A DNA stretch of 64,000 nucleotides from Rhodococcoides corynebacterioides NBRC 14404 (GCF_001894765.1 NZ_BCWV01000008.1:62001-126000), one strand, 5' to 3'; numbered from the stretch's first letter, positions 7,637-16,596 are shown. Numbers and translations are program-made. Notes: a model not told the origin generated them from the sequence alone.

Positions 7637-8637
7637 GGGCGCGCGCGGCAGCGGCCGCCGCTCTGATCCTCGCGTCCACGCTGGCCGGATGCTCGTCGTC
7701 GACCGCGTCCGACGACACGATCCGCTTCGCACTGGACTGGACGCCGAACACCAACCACACCGGCTTCTTCGTCGCCCAGCAGGAAGGCTTCTTCGCCGAC
7801 GCCGGTCTCGACGTCGAGGTGCTCCCCTACAACTCGACGTCACCCGACACCCTGGTCGACTCCGGCAACGCCGAATTCGGCGTCAGCTTCCACAGCTCGG
7901 CCACCCACGCCAAGGCCGCCGGCGCGAACATCGTCTCGGTGATGGCGCCACTCCAGCACTGGGCCACCGGAATCGGCGTGCGCGCCGACCGTCCCGACAT
8001 CGCGTCGCCACGGGACCTCGACGGCAAGACCTACGCCGGATTCGGCGACGCGGGTGAGTCCGCTTCCCTGGCGGAGGTCATCCGCAACGACGGGGGCACC
8101 GGCGATTTCGAGACCGTCGTCCTCGGCACCAGCGCGTACGAAGCCGTGTACGCGGGCGAAGCGGACTTCACCGTCTCCTACTTCGCCTGGGAGGGACTGG
8201 AAGCCGAGCGCGCGGGCACGCCGATGAAGTACTTCGACTACACCGACTACGGCTTCCCCGATTCGTACGCCATCGTCATCGACGGCAACGAGGACTGGCT
8301 GGCCGAGAACCCGGACCGGGCACGAGCGTTCGTCCAGGCACTGCAGCGCGGCTACGCCTTCGCGGCGGAGAATCCCGACGCCGCCGCGCAGGATCTGATC
8401 GAGGCCGATCCGGGCGCCTTCCCCGACGAGGACCTCGTCCGGGAGAGCCAGCGCATCCTCTCCGAGCGGTATCTCCGCGACGAGAACGGCCGGGTGGGCA
8501 CGCAGACGCTGGACAAGTGGTCCGGGTACTCGCGATTCCTCTACGAGGCGGGCGTGCTCACCGGGCCCGACGGCGCACCTCTGGCCGAGGAGCCGGACTG
8601 GTCCACGTACTTCACCGATGACTATCTCGCCGACTGA
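7633..8637 (+). CDS. thiY: ABC transporter lipoprotein, THI5/NMT1-like (ThiY type)
   Basis: A 334-aa substrate-binding lipoprotein anchored outside the membrane that delivers a pyrimidine precursor of thiamine (N-formylaminopyrimidine or HMP) to the ThiXZ importer. It has a short signal peptide with lipobox LAGC (Cys about residue 20). The start of the mature domain, FALDWTPNTNHTGFFVAQQEG, is the NMT1/THI5 family entry, followed by DGKTYAGFGDAGE and DYGFPDSYAIV. Its ATG overlaps the tenA stop, so the genes are translationally coupled. Family and context agree; the exact ligand is inferred. Confidence 0.9.
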   Translation: MRARAAAAAALILASTLAGCSSSTASDDTIRFALDWTPNTNHTGFFVAQQEGFFADAGLDVEVLPYNSTSPDTLVDSGNAEFGVSFHSSATHAKAAGANIVSVMAPLQHWATGIGVRADRPDIASPRDLDGKTYAGFGDAGESASLAEVIRNDGGTGDFETVVLGTSAYEAVYAGEADFTVSYFAWEGLEAERAGTPMKYFDYTDYGFPDSYAIVIDGNEDWLAENPDRARAFVQALQRGYAFAAENPDAAAQDLIEADPGAFPDEDLVRESQRILSERYLRDENGRVGTQTLDKWSGYSRFLYEAGVLTGPDGAPLAEEPDWSTYFTDDYLAD

Positions 8638-9445
8638 GCGGTCGGTGAGCCGGCCCACCGATCCGCCGCCTCCGCGACGGACGGGGGGCCTGCACCCGTC
8701 GCGATGGGCGCCGTCGGTGATCCTGGTGGCCACCGTGATCGCGGTGTGGGAGACCTACGTTCGCCTGGCCGACGTGTCACCCCGAGTACTGCCGGCACCG
8801 AGCCGAGTCGCCGCACAGGGGTGGGCCGCGCGCGAGGTGATCGCGGGCCACGCCGCGTCGACACTGCAGGTGACGCTCGTGGGTTTCGGTCTGGCCCTGG
8901 TGGTCTCGTGGATCATCGCGACCGCAGTGGACTTCTCGCCGCGGCTCCGTCGTGCCGTCGTTCCACTGCTCGTGATCTCGCAGACCGTGCCGATCGTGGC
9001 GCTCGCACCGCTCATGATCATCTGGTTCGGATTCGGCATCGTCCCGAAGTTGCTCGTCGTCGCCCTCGTGACGTTCTTCCCGACGACGGTCGGTCTGATC
9101 GAGGGATTCGCCTCCGCCGACCGAGAATCCGACCGTCTGCTGCGCAGCATGGGCGCCTCGCGTCGACAACAGTTCCGCTACGTGCGCCTGCCGTCGGCCG
9201 TGCCGCGCTTCTTCACCTCGCTGCGCATCGGTATCACGTACGCGGTGGTCGGGGCCGTGTTCTCCGAATACGTCGGCGCCACCAGCGGTCTCGGCATCTA
9301 CATGAGTCAGCAGAAGAACGCGTTCCGCACCGATCTGGTGCTCGCGGCGGTGGTGGTCACCGCGCTGTGCTCGATCGCGCTGTTCCTGTCGACGTACGTG
9401 GTGGAGCGCCTCGTGGCGCCCTGGGCCAGGGGGGAGGAACCGTGA
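8618..9445 (+). CDS. thiX: ABC transporter permease (ThiX type)
   Basis: A 275-aa binding-protein-dependent permease with about six transmembrane helices, the membrane component of the pyrimidine-precursor importer. The cytoplasmic EAA-type loop reads roughly DRLLRSMGASRRQQFRYVRLP near residues 170-190. The start at 8618 lies 20 bp inside thiY; a later start is possible, but this one keeps the coupled arrangement. The stop overlaps the thiZ GTG. Confidence 0.88.
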   Translation: MTISPTERSVSRPTDPPPPRRTGGLHPSRWAPSVILVATVIAVWETYVRLADVSPRVLPAPSRVAAQGWAAREVIAGHAASTLQVTLVGFGLALVVSWIIATAVDFSPRLRRAVVPLLVISQTVPIVALAPLMIIWFGFGIVPKLLVVALVTFFPTTVGLIEGFASADRESDRLLRSMGASRRQQFRYVRLPSAVPRFFTSLRIGITYAVVGAVFSEYVGATSGLGIYMSQQKNAFRTDLVLAAVVVTALCSIALFLSTYVVERLVAPWARGEEP

Positions 9446-10170
9446 GCCCGCCCGACCCGGTGGTCGACCTGCGACACGTCCGCAAGGAGTTCGACGGTCG
9501 ATCCGTCCTGGACGGCATCGACCTCTCCGTCGAGGCGGGTCGCTTCGTCTCGATCCTCGGCCCGAGCGGGTGCGGCAAGTCCACCCTGTTCTCCGTGATC
9601 GCCGGACTCGACCGCGCGGACACCGGGTCGGTCGACGCCCCGCCCTGCGCCTACATGCCGCAGAAGGACCTGTTGTTCCCCTGGCGGACCGTCCTCGCCA
9701 ACACCGCGCTGGGCCTCGAGGTGCAGGGCGTGCCCGCGGCACGCGCTCGGCAGACCGCGAACGACCTGTTTCCCGCGTTCGGTCTGGACGGGTTCCAGGA
9801 CGCTCGGCCTGCCGCGCTGTCCGGCGGTATGCGGCAGCGCGCGGCCCTCCTCCGCACGGTCGTGCAGGGGCGGGAGGTGGTCCTGCTCGACGAGCCGTTC
9901 GGCGCGCTGGATTCGATCACGCGATCGGCCATGCAGGACTGGCTCGAGGACGTCTGGCAGCGGTACCGATGGACGGTGCTCATGATCACCCACGACGTGC
10001 GCGAAGCGGTGCACCTGTCCGATCGCGTCGTCGTCCTCTCGCCCCGACCCGCTCGCGTGGTCGACGACGTCGCCGTGACCCTCCCCCGCCCGCGCGGAGC
10101 GGACCGCGTCACCACGCCCGAGTTCGCCGAGTACGAGCGCCGATTGCTCGCGTCGCTGCGCACGTCGTGA
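9442..10170 (+). CDS. thiZ: ABC transporter ATP-binding protein (ThiZ type)
   Basis: A 242-aa ATPase of the nitrate/sulfonate/taurine-like ABC subfamily that powers ThiXY uptake. Walker A GPSGCGKST (about residues 39-47), Q-loop YMPQKDLLFPW, signature LSGGMRQR (about 126-133), Walker B VVLLDEPFGALD (about 146-157) and switch ITHD are all intact. The GTG start overlaps the thiX stop as GTGA. It ends the TPP-controlled operon. Confidence 0.92.
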   Translation: MSPPDPVVDLRHVRKEFDGRSVLDGIDLSVEAGRFVSILGPSGCGKSTLFSVIAGLDRADTGSVDAPPCAYMPQKDLLFPWRTVLANTALGLEVQGVPAARARQTANDLFPAFGLDGFQDARPAALSGGMRQRAALLRTVVQGREVVLLDEPFGALDSITRSAMQDWLEDVWQRYRWTVLMITHDVREAVHLSDRVVVLSPRPARVVDDVAVTLPRPRGADRVTTPEFAEYERRLLASLRTS

Positions 10171-10208
10171 TCGGTCCCCGCCGAGGGGAGGGCGAGTAGA
10201 TTCGGTCC

Positions 10209-10508
10209 ATGGCAGAACCGGACGAGACCACCCGCGTCGAGCATCACGCCGACCGGCACCGCTTCGAGATCCTCGTCGGCGACGAGGTCGCCGGATACGC
10301 CGAGTACCGTCCCGGCGCCGGGTCGCGGGACTTCGACCACACGGTGACGCTGCCGCAGTTCCGTGGGCGGGGGCTGGCAGCGGTACTGGTGCGCGAGGCG
10401 CTCGACGACACGCGAGCGGCCGGGCTGAGCATCGTCCCCAGTTGCAGCTACGTGCGGCACTTCGTGGACACGAACGCCGAGTACCGGGACCTCGTCGCGG
10501 GAGCCTGA
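10209..10508 (+). CDS. Short GNAT-type N-acetyltransferase (YjdJ-like)
   Basis: A 99-aa minimal GNAT domain of the Gcn5-related PF14542 type. The acetyl-CoA loop is seen as QFRGRGLAAVLVREALDD (about residues 54-71), followed by the terminal IVPSCSYVRHF strand-helix pair typical of the family. These small acetyltransferases have no assigned substrate. It stands alone between the thi operon and the TY-Chap gene. Confidence 0.82.
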   Translation: MAEPDETTRVEHHADRHRFEILVGDEVAGYAEYRPGAGSRDFDHTVTLPQFRGRGLAAVLVREALDDTRAAGLSIVPSCSYVRHFVDTNAEYRDLVAGA

Positions 10509-10568
10509 CGGGCGCGTCCGATCGCCGAGCGCGGCGATCGTGTCGGTGGTCGCCGTTACGGTCGCGGC

Positions 10569-11894
10569 ATGAACGAGGTGGACACGCTCGACGGCGCGAC
10601 ACGCAGCGCCTGGGCGACCTTCCGCACCCTGCTCGCCGACGGTGTGGCGGCTCTGGCTGCGGGTGACACGCTGCTGATCGAGTGCCCGCACACGCCGTCG
10701 GACCCCGCACCGCCGTGCGTGCAGTTCCACGGCTGGGACGAGTCGGTGGTGCGATGCGAGGTGCTCGCGGACGACTACCTGGCTCCGTACCGGGCCTGGA
10801 CGGCGTCCGGCTCCGCGCTCCTGAGCGAGCTCGGATTCCACGCGCCGCCCCGGAACGCGGAGGACAGGGGCGATACCGCGGACGAGTCGATACCCGTCAA
10901 CTGGTACCTCGACCTCGGCCACCGCTACGCGGACCGCGCCGCCGACGCGTGCGTGCGCGTGCTGCGGGACGCGTGGGCCGTGCCCCACCCCAGCTTCCTG
11001 ACCGTGACGGGGCCCGCCGACGCGGAGGTGTGCGGCATCGGTCGAACCGTCGTCTCGGCTGCGCCGGCGTTCGATCCGTTCGTCGCCGTCCGCACCGCCG
11101 ACGCCGCGGGCCGACGTGCTCTGGTCGAGGCCACCCTTCGGCACCTGCTCGGCTTTCTTCCGGACGCGGACGAGGACGGTGACTACCCGTTCCGGCTCGG
11201 TCCCGCCCGGCTGTACCTGTGCCCCACCGAGGACGCGCCGTTCGTGCAGATCCTCGCGCCGGTGGCCGCAGGCATCGAGGACACCGCGCACGCCGCCGAG
11301 GTGATCGCCGACGTCAACCGTCGCTGGCCGCACGTCAAACTCGTTCTCGACGAGGATCGGGTGGTGGCCACCGTCGACGTCACGGTCGTGCCGTTCGTTC
11401 CCCAGCACGTGCTCGACATGCTGGCGGTGATGGAGAAGTTCGTCGCCGAGGCGGCGGACGACGTCGTGACGGCTCTGGGTGCGCGTCCCTATCTCGACCG
11501 CACGGGCTCCGTCACGTCCGCACCGGCGGGCCGATCGCCGCTGCTGCCGGAGTCGTTGTGCCGGCTCGCGGAGGCCGTGTGGGAACGCGGTGCGGACGTG
11601 AGCGTCGGCGAGGTCCTCGCCCTCTGCGGCGCCGACCGGGCGCGGATCGCCGACCTGCTCGCCCTCGCCCGCGGATGCGAGAACCAGTCCCTGACCCGGA
11701 CGGTGTGGGACGACGAGCGCGTGGCCGCGTCCGCGGGGCTCGACGCCCGCGTGTGGCGGATGACCGCCGCGCTCCTGACCGCCGCCCACAGGCGACTCGT
11801 CGCCGAGGCGCGGGACGGATCGTCGACCGTGCAGCTCGACCTGTTCGGTGGCGTCGACCCGGCGGGCGGTGTCGGTGACACGCTCTTCGACTGA
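10569..11894 (+). CDS. TY-Chap (YbjN/T3SS-chaperone-like) domain protein
   Basis: A 441-aa cytoplasmic protein that I match to the actinobacterial TY-Chap families, related to YbjN and type III secretion chaperones and predicted to bind peptides. The N-terminal unit (about residues 1-150) begins with a WATFRTLLADGV helix and contains LLIE and CVQFHGW strands, the typical layout of the third TY-Chap type. A central unit (about 200-310) with LYLCPTEDAPFVQILAPV and VNRRWPHVKLVLDEDRVVA resembles the first type. The C-terminus is helical and ends in QLDLFGG. No membrane segment is present. The function is uncharacterised. Confidence 0.65.
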   Translation: MNEVDTLDGATRSAWATFRTLLADGVAALAAGDTLLIECPHTPSDPAPPCVQFHGWDESVVRCEVLADDYLAPYRAWTASGSALLSELGFHAPPRNAEDRGDTADESIPVNWYLDLGHRYADRAADACVRVLRDAWAVPHPSFLTVTGPADAEVCGIGRTVVSAAPAFDPFVAVRTADAAGRRALVEATLRHLLGFLPDADEDGDYPFRLGPARLYLCPTEDAPFVQILAPVAAGIEDTAHAAEVIADVNRRWPHVKLVLDEDRVVATVDVTVVPFVPQHVLDMLAVMEKFVAEAADDVVTALGARPYLDRTGSVTSAPAGRSPLLPESLCRLAEAVWERGADVSVGEVLALCGADRARIADLLALARGCENQSLTRTVWDDERVAASAGLDARVWRMTAALLTAAHRRLVAEARDGSSTVQLDLFGGVDPAGGVGDTLFD

Positions 11895-11930
11895 TCCGGC
11901 ACGGTGGGCCGCCCGGGTAACGTCGGACCG

Positions 11931-13178
11931 ATGGTCTCCCCGGTGATGTCGGTGCCCCGCTACGGGGTGAACACGCTGTCCGATCTCCTCCCCGCCGTGC
12001 TCGGGGCGGTGACGGGAGACGGCTCACCCACGACGCTCGGCCTCGCCGGCGTCCGGCGCGTCTGCGTTCTGCTCGTCGACGGACTGGGGGCGCAGCAGCT
12101 CGCCGCTCGGGCCGAGCACGCGCCGATGCTGTCGTCGATGACCGGCGAGACCTGGACGTCGACCTTTCCATCCACCACGGCCACGAGCCTCGCCTCGCTC
12201 GGCACCGGCCGCCCGCCGGGCCAGCACGGCATCGTGGGCTACCTGACGGCGGTCGAGGGGTACGACCGGCCGATGAATCCGCTGCACTGGCGGTTGCACG
12301 GGCAGGCCGGAGGCCGGTCGACGAAGGACGGGCAGGCCGGAGGCCGGTCGACGAAGGACGGGCAGGCCGGAGGGGGTGGGTCGTCGCCGAAAGGGTCGTC
12401 GCCGAAAGGGTCGTCGGATCTGCTGTCCACCCTGGTACCGGAGGAGTTCCAACCGCACCCGACGGTGTTCGAGCGGGCTGCGGCGGCCGGTATCGCTGTG
12501 TCCCGGGTGGCACCGTCCTATCAGCGGGAGTCGGGACTGACCCGTGCGGTCCTGCGTGGCGGGGACTTCGCCGCGTCGGTGTCGGCGGGCGATCTGGTCG
12601 CGCGGACCGTGAGCGCGCTGAGCCGGGGCGACCGGTCGTTGGTGTACTCGTACTGGTCCGAGCTGGACCTCACGGGACACGTCCGTGGGCCGTCGTCCGA
12701 TGCCTGGAGTTTCGAACTGCGACAGGTCGATTCGATCGTCGAGGCCGTCGCGGCGCGATTGCCGGCGGACGCCGCCCTGGTGGTCACGGCGGATCACGGG
12801 ATGGTGGACGTCGCGGACCGCGTCGACGTGGACACGACGCCGACGTTGTCGCAGGACGTGACGATGATCGCCGGTGAGCCCCGCGCCCGGCACGTGTTCG
12901 CCCGCCCGGGTGCGGCGTCCGACGTGGCGGAGCGCTGGCGGGAGACGCTGGGCGAGGACTATCTGGTCATCGGTCGAGACGACGCGATCGACCGCGGATG
13001 GTTCGGGCCCGTTCGTCCGGCCGTCGCCCGCACGATCGGTGACGTCCTGGCGCTGGCTCTGGGGTCCGGCGCCGTGGTGCGATCGGGGGCGGAGCCGAAT
13101 CAATCCGCGCTGCTGGGTCATCACGGGTCGCTCACCGACGCGGAGACCCGGGTGCCGTTGCTGCTCGCGCGGTCGTAG
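11931..13178 (+). CDS. Alkaline phosphatase superfamily (nucleotide pyrophosphatase-type) protein
   Basis: A 415-aa metal-dependent phosphodiesterase/phosphatase fold of the type I phosphodiesterase/nucleotide pyrophosphatase group. Metal and nucleophile motifs are visible: VLLVDGLGAQQL near the N-terminus, the Thr nucleophile in FPSTTATSLASLGTG, YSYWSELDLTGH, VVTADHGMVD and LLGHHGSLT near the C-terminus. I choose ATG 11931; a GTG at 11904 would add nine residues. Between GIVGYL and the DLLSTLVP segment, an extended loop is built of tandem 10-residue and 5-residue repeats (12301-12416), unusual for this family. Substrate unknown. Confidence 0.82.
   Translation: MVSPVMSVPRYGVNTLSDLLPAVLGAVTGDGSPTTLGLAGVRRVCVLLVDGLGAQQLAARAEHAPMLSSMTGETWTSTFPSTTATSLASLGTGRPPGQHGIVGYLTAVEGYDRPMNPLHWRLHGQAGGRSTKDGQAGGRSTKDGQAGGGGSSPKGSSPKGSSDLLSTLVPEEFQPHPTVFERAAAAGIAVSRVAPSYQRESGLTRAVLRGGDFAASVSAGDLVARTVSALSRGDRSLVYSYWSELDLTGHVRGPSSDAWSFELRQVDSIVEAVAARLPADAALVVTADHGMVDVADRVDVDTTPTLSQDVTMIAGEPRARHVFARPGAASDVAERWRETLGEDYLVIGRDDAIDRGWFGPVRPAVARTIGDVLALALGSGAVVRSGAEPNQSALLGHHGSLTDAETRVPLLLARS
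12301..12416 (+). repeat. In-frame coding tandem repeats (30-bp and 15-bp units)
   Basis: Two exact 30-bp copies (12301-12330, 12331-12360) and a partial third encode GQAGGRSTKD repeats. They are directly followed by two exact 15-bp copies (12378-12392, 12393-12407) and a partial third encoding GSSPK repeats. Both periods are multiples of three, so copy-number changes preserve the reading frame. Confidence 0.95.
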
Positions 13179-13256
13179 CGCCGACGTCGTCCGGATTTCG
13201 GATCGCGGCGAGCACAACCGTGGGCACGGCGCGTCCCCGCTCCTAGCGTCGGTCGA

Positions 13257-14453
13257 GTGACTGTCGACGGCGCTGCTCCCCCGCCCTCCCTGGCCCTTCA
13301 CTGGTTCCTGCCGACCTACGGCGACAGCCGGTCCATCGTGGGCGGTGGTCACGGCAGCCGCGCGGGCGCGGCCAGTGGTGACCGGCGGGCGACCATCGGC
13401 TATCTGTCCTCGATCGCCCGGGCTGCCGAGGAGTTCGGCTTCACGGGCGCCCTCACACCGGCCGGGGCGTGGTGCGAGGACGCGTGGCTCACCACCGCCA
13501 TGGTGGCCCGCGAGACGGAGAGGCTGGCCTTCCTCGTCGCCTTTCGACCGGGTCTGATCAGTCCGACGCTCGCGGCACAGATGGCGTCGACCTTCTCCCG
13601 GCACGCGCCCGGTCGGCTGCTGCTCAACGTGGTGACCGGCGGTGAGGCGCACGAACAACGGCAGTACGGCGACCATCTGAGCAAGGACGAGCGGTACGCC
13701 CGCACCGACGAGTTCCTCACGGTCGTGCGCGGCCTGTGGCGGGGCGAGTCGGTCACCCACCACGGCACCCACATCCAGGTCGAGGACGCGTCGCTTCCCT
13801 TCCTGCCCGATCCGATTCCGCCCCTGTACTTCGGCGGCTCGTCGCCGGCGGCCGGCCCGGTCGCGGCGGACCACACCGACGTCTACCTCACCTGGGGCGA
13901 GCCCCCGGCTGCGGTGGCGGCCAAGATCGACTGGATCCGCGGTCTCGCCCGCCTGCGCGGGCGGACCGTGCGCTTCGGCATTCGTCTGCACGTCATCACC
14001 CGTGACACCGCGACGGAGGCGTGGGCGCAGGCGGGGTCGCTGGTCGACGCCCTCGGCGAGGACACCGTGGCCACCGCCCAGGCGAACCTGGCTCGCAGCG
14101 AGTCGGTTGGTCAACGCGCGATGCTCGCCCTCCACGAGAAGAGCCGACGAGACGGATCCTGGCGAGACCCCCACGCTCTGGAGATCGCGCCCAATCTGTG
14201 GTCCGGCGTCGGGCTGGTCCGCGGCGGCGCGGGCACGGCACTCGTCGGCAGTCACTCGGAGGTCGCCGACCGGATCGCCGAGTACGCGGCCCTGGGCATC
14301 GACGAGTTCGTGTTCTCCGGCTACCCGCATCTCGAGGAGCTCTACTGGTTCGGCGAGGGCGTCCTGCCGATCCTGCGGCGTCGCGGCCTGGTCTCGGCGG
14401 GTGTGCAGCGGACCGCGGCCGGACACACTCCGTTCCTCCCGGCCTCGCGATGA
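13257..14453 (+). CDS. LLM-class flavin monooxygenase, SsuD-like
   Basis: A 398-aa bacterial-luciferase-like FMNH2-dependent monooxygenase of the alkanesulfonate monooxygenase (SsuD) group, which releases sulfite from alkanesulfonates. Characteristic parts are the N-terminal LHWFLPTYGD, the AEEFGFTGAL strand, LVAFRPGLISPT, the long NVVTGGEAHEQ loop region and PPLYFGGSSPAAG. The start is GTG 13257. It is translationally coupled (ATGA) to a SfnB-like acyl-CoA-dehydrogenase-fold enzyme, which supports a role in organosulfur scavenging. A flavin reductase and a sulfonate importer are not adjacent. Confidence 0.87.
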   Translation: MTVDGAAPPPSLALHWFLPTYGDSRSIVGGGHGSRAGAASGDRRATIGYLSSIARAAEEFGFTGALTPAGAWCEDAWLTTAMVARETERLAFLVAFRPGLISPTLAAQMASTFSRHAPGRLLLNVVTGGEAHEQRQYGDHLSKDERYARTDEFLTVVRGLWRGESVTHHGTHIQVEDASLPFLPDPIPPLYFGGSSPAAGPVAADHTDVYLTWGEPPAAVAAKIDWIRGLARLRGRTVRFGIRLHVITRDTATEAWAQAGSLVDALGEDTVATAQANLARSESVGQRAMLALHEKSRRDGSWRDPHALEIAPNLWSGVGLVRGGAGTALVGSHSEVADRIAEYAALGIDEFVFSGYPHLEELYWFGEGVLPILRRRGLVSAGVQRTAAGHTPFLPASR

Positions 14454-15670
14454 CGCCACCCGTGCTCGACGACGACGCCGCGCTGGCCACGGCCGAGGCT
14501 CTGCGGGCGGTCCTCGCGACCGGCGCCGCGGCACGGGACCGCGACCGCACCCTGCCGCGCGCGGAACTCGACGCGCTGTCGCAATCGGGCCTGCTGGGAA
14601 TCACGGTGCCTGCCCGCTTCGGTGGTCGCCCCGTGGCCACCCGCACGGTGGCGCGCGTGTTCGCCACGCTGGCCCGCGGCGACGCGAGCGTCGCGCAGAT
14701 CCCGCAGAGCCATCTGACGTTCCTCGACGCGCTGCGCCGGACGGGCACCGACCTGCAGCAGAAGCGGTGGTTCGGGGAAGCTCTGGCCGGGCGTCGTTTC
14801 GCGAACGCGCAGAGCGAGCGTGGGACGGCGACGGTGGGGATCGACCACACGTCGTTCGCGCCGCAACCGGACGGCTCCTTCCGGGCCACCGGGACGAAGT
14901 ACTACTGCACCGGCGCCCTGCTGGCGCACTGGCTGGTGGTCCGCGGTGTCGTCGGCTCTCACCGTGAGGCGGAGGCGCAGACACGAAAGGTGTTGGCCTA
15001 TCTGCCCGTCGACACTCCCGGCATCGACATCGAGGACGACTGGGACGGGCTCGGCCAACGGACGACGGCGTCCGGCACCGTCGTGCTGACGAATGTCGCC
15101 GTGCCCGCCGACGCGGTGATTCCGTACTCCACGATCTTCGCCGAGGCCACCACGTACGGCGCTCGAGCCCAACTCGTGCACGCTGCGATCGACGTCGGTC
15201 TCGCGCGGGCGGCGATGGACGCGGCGCGGGATGCCGTCGCCTCCGCACGGCCGCCGGTGGACGCGGCCGTCGCGTCGGCGGATCGAGATCCGTTGTTGCT
15301 CCAGCAGTTCGGCGACCTGGAGATCACGGTGCGGTCCGCGGAATCCCTGCTCGTCGAGGCGGGCGAGGCAATCGACCGTGCCGAGGATCCCCGCGCCGAC
15401 GACGCGGGGGCGACCGACCCCGAGGCAGCCGCGGCCGCGTCGATCGCCGTGGCCGCGGCCAAGGTGGTCGCCACCCGAGCAGCCCTGGACACCACCTCGG
15501 CACTGTTCGACGCGGGCGGAACGCGCAGTGCGGCAGCGTCGTCGGGCACGGACCGGTTGTGGCGGGACGCCCGGACCCACACCCTCCACGACCCATCGCG
15601 GTGGAAGGTGCAGCACGTCGGGCGTTACGCGCTCACCGGCGCCCACCCGCCGCGGCACGGCCTCGTCTAG
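14450..15670 (+). CDS. SfnB/DszC-like acyl-CoA dehydrogenase-fold monooxygenase
   Basis: A 406-aa flavoenzyme of the acyl-CoA dehydrogenase superfamily. The closest recognisable group is SfnB (sulfur-acquisition oxidoreductase)/DszC, which act as FMNH2-dependent monooxygenases on sulfones rather than as dehydrogenases. Family marks are GLLGITVPARFGG (about residues 48-60), AQIPQSHLTFLDAL, FANAQSERGT and TGTKYYCTGAL. The CoA-enzyme catalytic Glu region is not evident, which fits a monooxygenase. ATG 14450 overlaps the stop of the SsuD-like gene, so the two form one operon. Confidence 0.83.
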   Translation: MTPPVLDDDAALATAEALRAVLATGAAARDRDRTLPRAELDALSQSGLLGITVPARFGGRPVATRTVARVFATLARGDASVAQIPQSHLTFLDALRRTGTDLQQKRWFGEALAGRRFANAQSERGTATVGIDHTSFAPQPDGSFRATGTKYYCTGALLAHWLVVRGVVGSHREAEAQTRKVLAYLPVDTPGIDIEDDWDGLGQRTTASGTVVLTNVAVPADAVIPYSTIFAEATTYGARAQLVHAAIDVGLARAAMDAARDAVASARPPVDAAVASADRDPLLLQQFGDLEITVRSAESLLVEAGEAIDRAEDPRADDAGATDPEAAAAASIAVAAAKVVATRAALDTTSALFDAGGTRSAAASSGTDRLWRDARTHTLHDPSRWKVQHVGRYALTGAHPPRHGLV

Positions 15671-15692
15671 ACCGGAGTGACGCGGCCACGGG

Positions 15693-16463
15693 TCAGGCCG
15701 GGGTGACACCGAACGGCCGACCGAACTGGGTCCGTACGCCGGGCGACCACAGCACCGAATCCGGGGGCCGGTTCGCGACGCCCGGCAGACCGGCCGCGGC
15801 CACCAGGTCGTCGCGCAGGCGCACCACGTCGGCGTCGTACAGGGGCCACCGCCGGTGCGTGTTCGGCACGTAGATCGGCCGACCCGCGACCGCGGTGTGC
15901 ATTCCCCAGCGTGCGGTGAGGAACACCGCCAGGGCATCGTCGCTCCGGTCACGGGACCCACGCCGGACCGCGAAGTCGGTGGCGGCACCGCGATGCGGCG
16001 GTGCCAGACGAGTGCTCGCGTAGCCGAGCACCACCCCGTCGTCCGCGATGCCGATGCGCGAGAAGCGATACGGCACACCGGCGAGGTTGGTACCGAGGAC
16101 GACGGCGAGCCTCGTCGCTTCCAACGACCGGAACACGACACCGCGGCGACCGTCACCGTCCCGGCTGTAGAGGCGAACGTTGATCTCGCCGAACGTGCCC
16201 AGGTACGGCACCGGGAGCCCGTAGCCCGGGCCGGCCCCCACCATGTGGAAGCCGATCAACCCGACCCAGCTGGACCCGTCGAACTCGTCCGGGACCACCC
16301 CGGGCGGGAGCAGCGGTGCCACGTCGGCGGGGTCGACCCGCCAGTGCAGGAACACCAATCGTGTCCAGTGCTGGTCGAGCAGGACCGGCCGCGGCAGGAT
16401 CGGGGGCCGCGGCCACAGACGTGGCCCCCGATCCCCGGCCGACCGGCCGGGACCGTCACCCAC
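15693..16463 (-). CDS. DUF2071 (YqjF-like) protein
   Basis: A 256-aa soluble protein of family DUF2071, whose biochemical role is unknown. Typical segments are QHWTRLVFLHWRVDPADVAPLLPPG (about residues 31-55), WVGLIGFHM, GTFGEINVRLYS and GIADDGVVLGYAS. The annotated GTG start at 16463 lies within the last codons of the MFS small-subunit gene, suggesting coupling; a start about 20 residues later would also keep the domain. It is convergent with the SfnB-like gene. Confidence 0.82.
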   Translation of the reverse strand: MGDGPGRSAGDRGPRLWPRPPILPRPVLLDQHWTRLVFLHWRVDPADVAPLLPPGVVPDEFDGSSWVGLIGFHMVGAGPGYGLPVPYLGTFGEINVRLYSRDGDGRRGVVFRSLEATRLAVVLGTNLAGVPYRFSRIGIADDGVVLGYASTRLAPPHRGAATDFAVRRGSRDRSDDALAVFLTARWGMHTAVAGRPIYVPNTHRRWPLYDADVVRLRDDLVAAAGLPGVANRPPDSVLWSPGVRTQFGRPFGVTPA

Positions 16464-16596
16464 CGAACAGGTTCTTCGCCTTGAGAATCAGCTCGTAGAG
16501 ACCCCAGGCGAAGGGCACACCGACCCACAGCCAGGACACCACGACGACGGGGACGGACACGGCCGACGACGGCGCGCTCGAACGTTCTGGGGTCAC
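16456..16596 (-). CDS. MFS transporter small subunit, 46 aa
   Basis: A 46-residue single-span membrane protein. It has a polar N-terminus, a hydrophobic segment rich in Val and Trp (about residues 14-36), then a basic tail LILKAKNLFGG. It starts at GTG 16596, overlapping the stop of the OFA-family carrier by GTGA, and ends at 16456. Small proteins of this type are found directly after OFA-type MFS genes in actinobacteria and are annotated as MFS transporter small subunits; the role in transport is not established. Position, overlap and hydrophobicity support it despite its size. Confidence 0.8.
   Translation of the reverse strand: MTPERSSAPSSAVSVPVVVVSWLWVGVPFAWGLYELILKAKNLFGG

Noticed and set aside
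6895..8637. 580-residue frame that could start at ATG 6895 and run into the ThiY protein
   Set aside because: The first 246 codons are antigenic-looking Arg-rich sequence overlapping tenA in another frame; the true ThiY start at 7633 has a lipoprotein signal.
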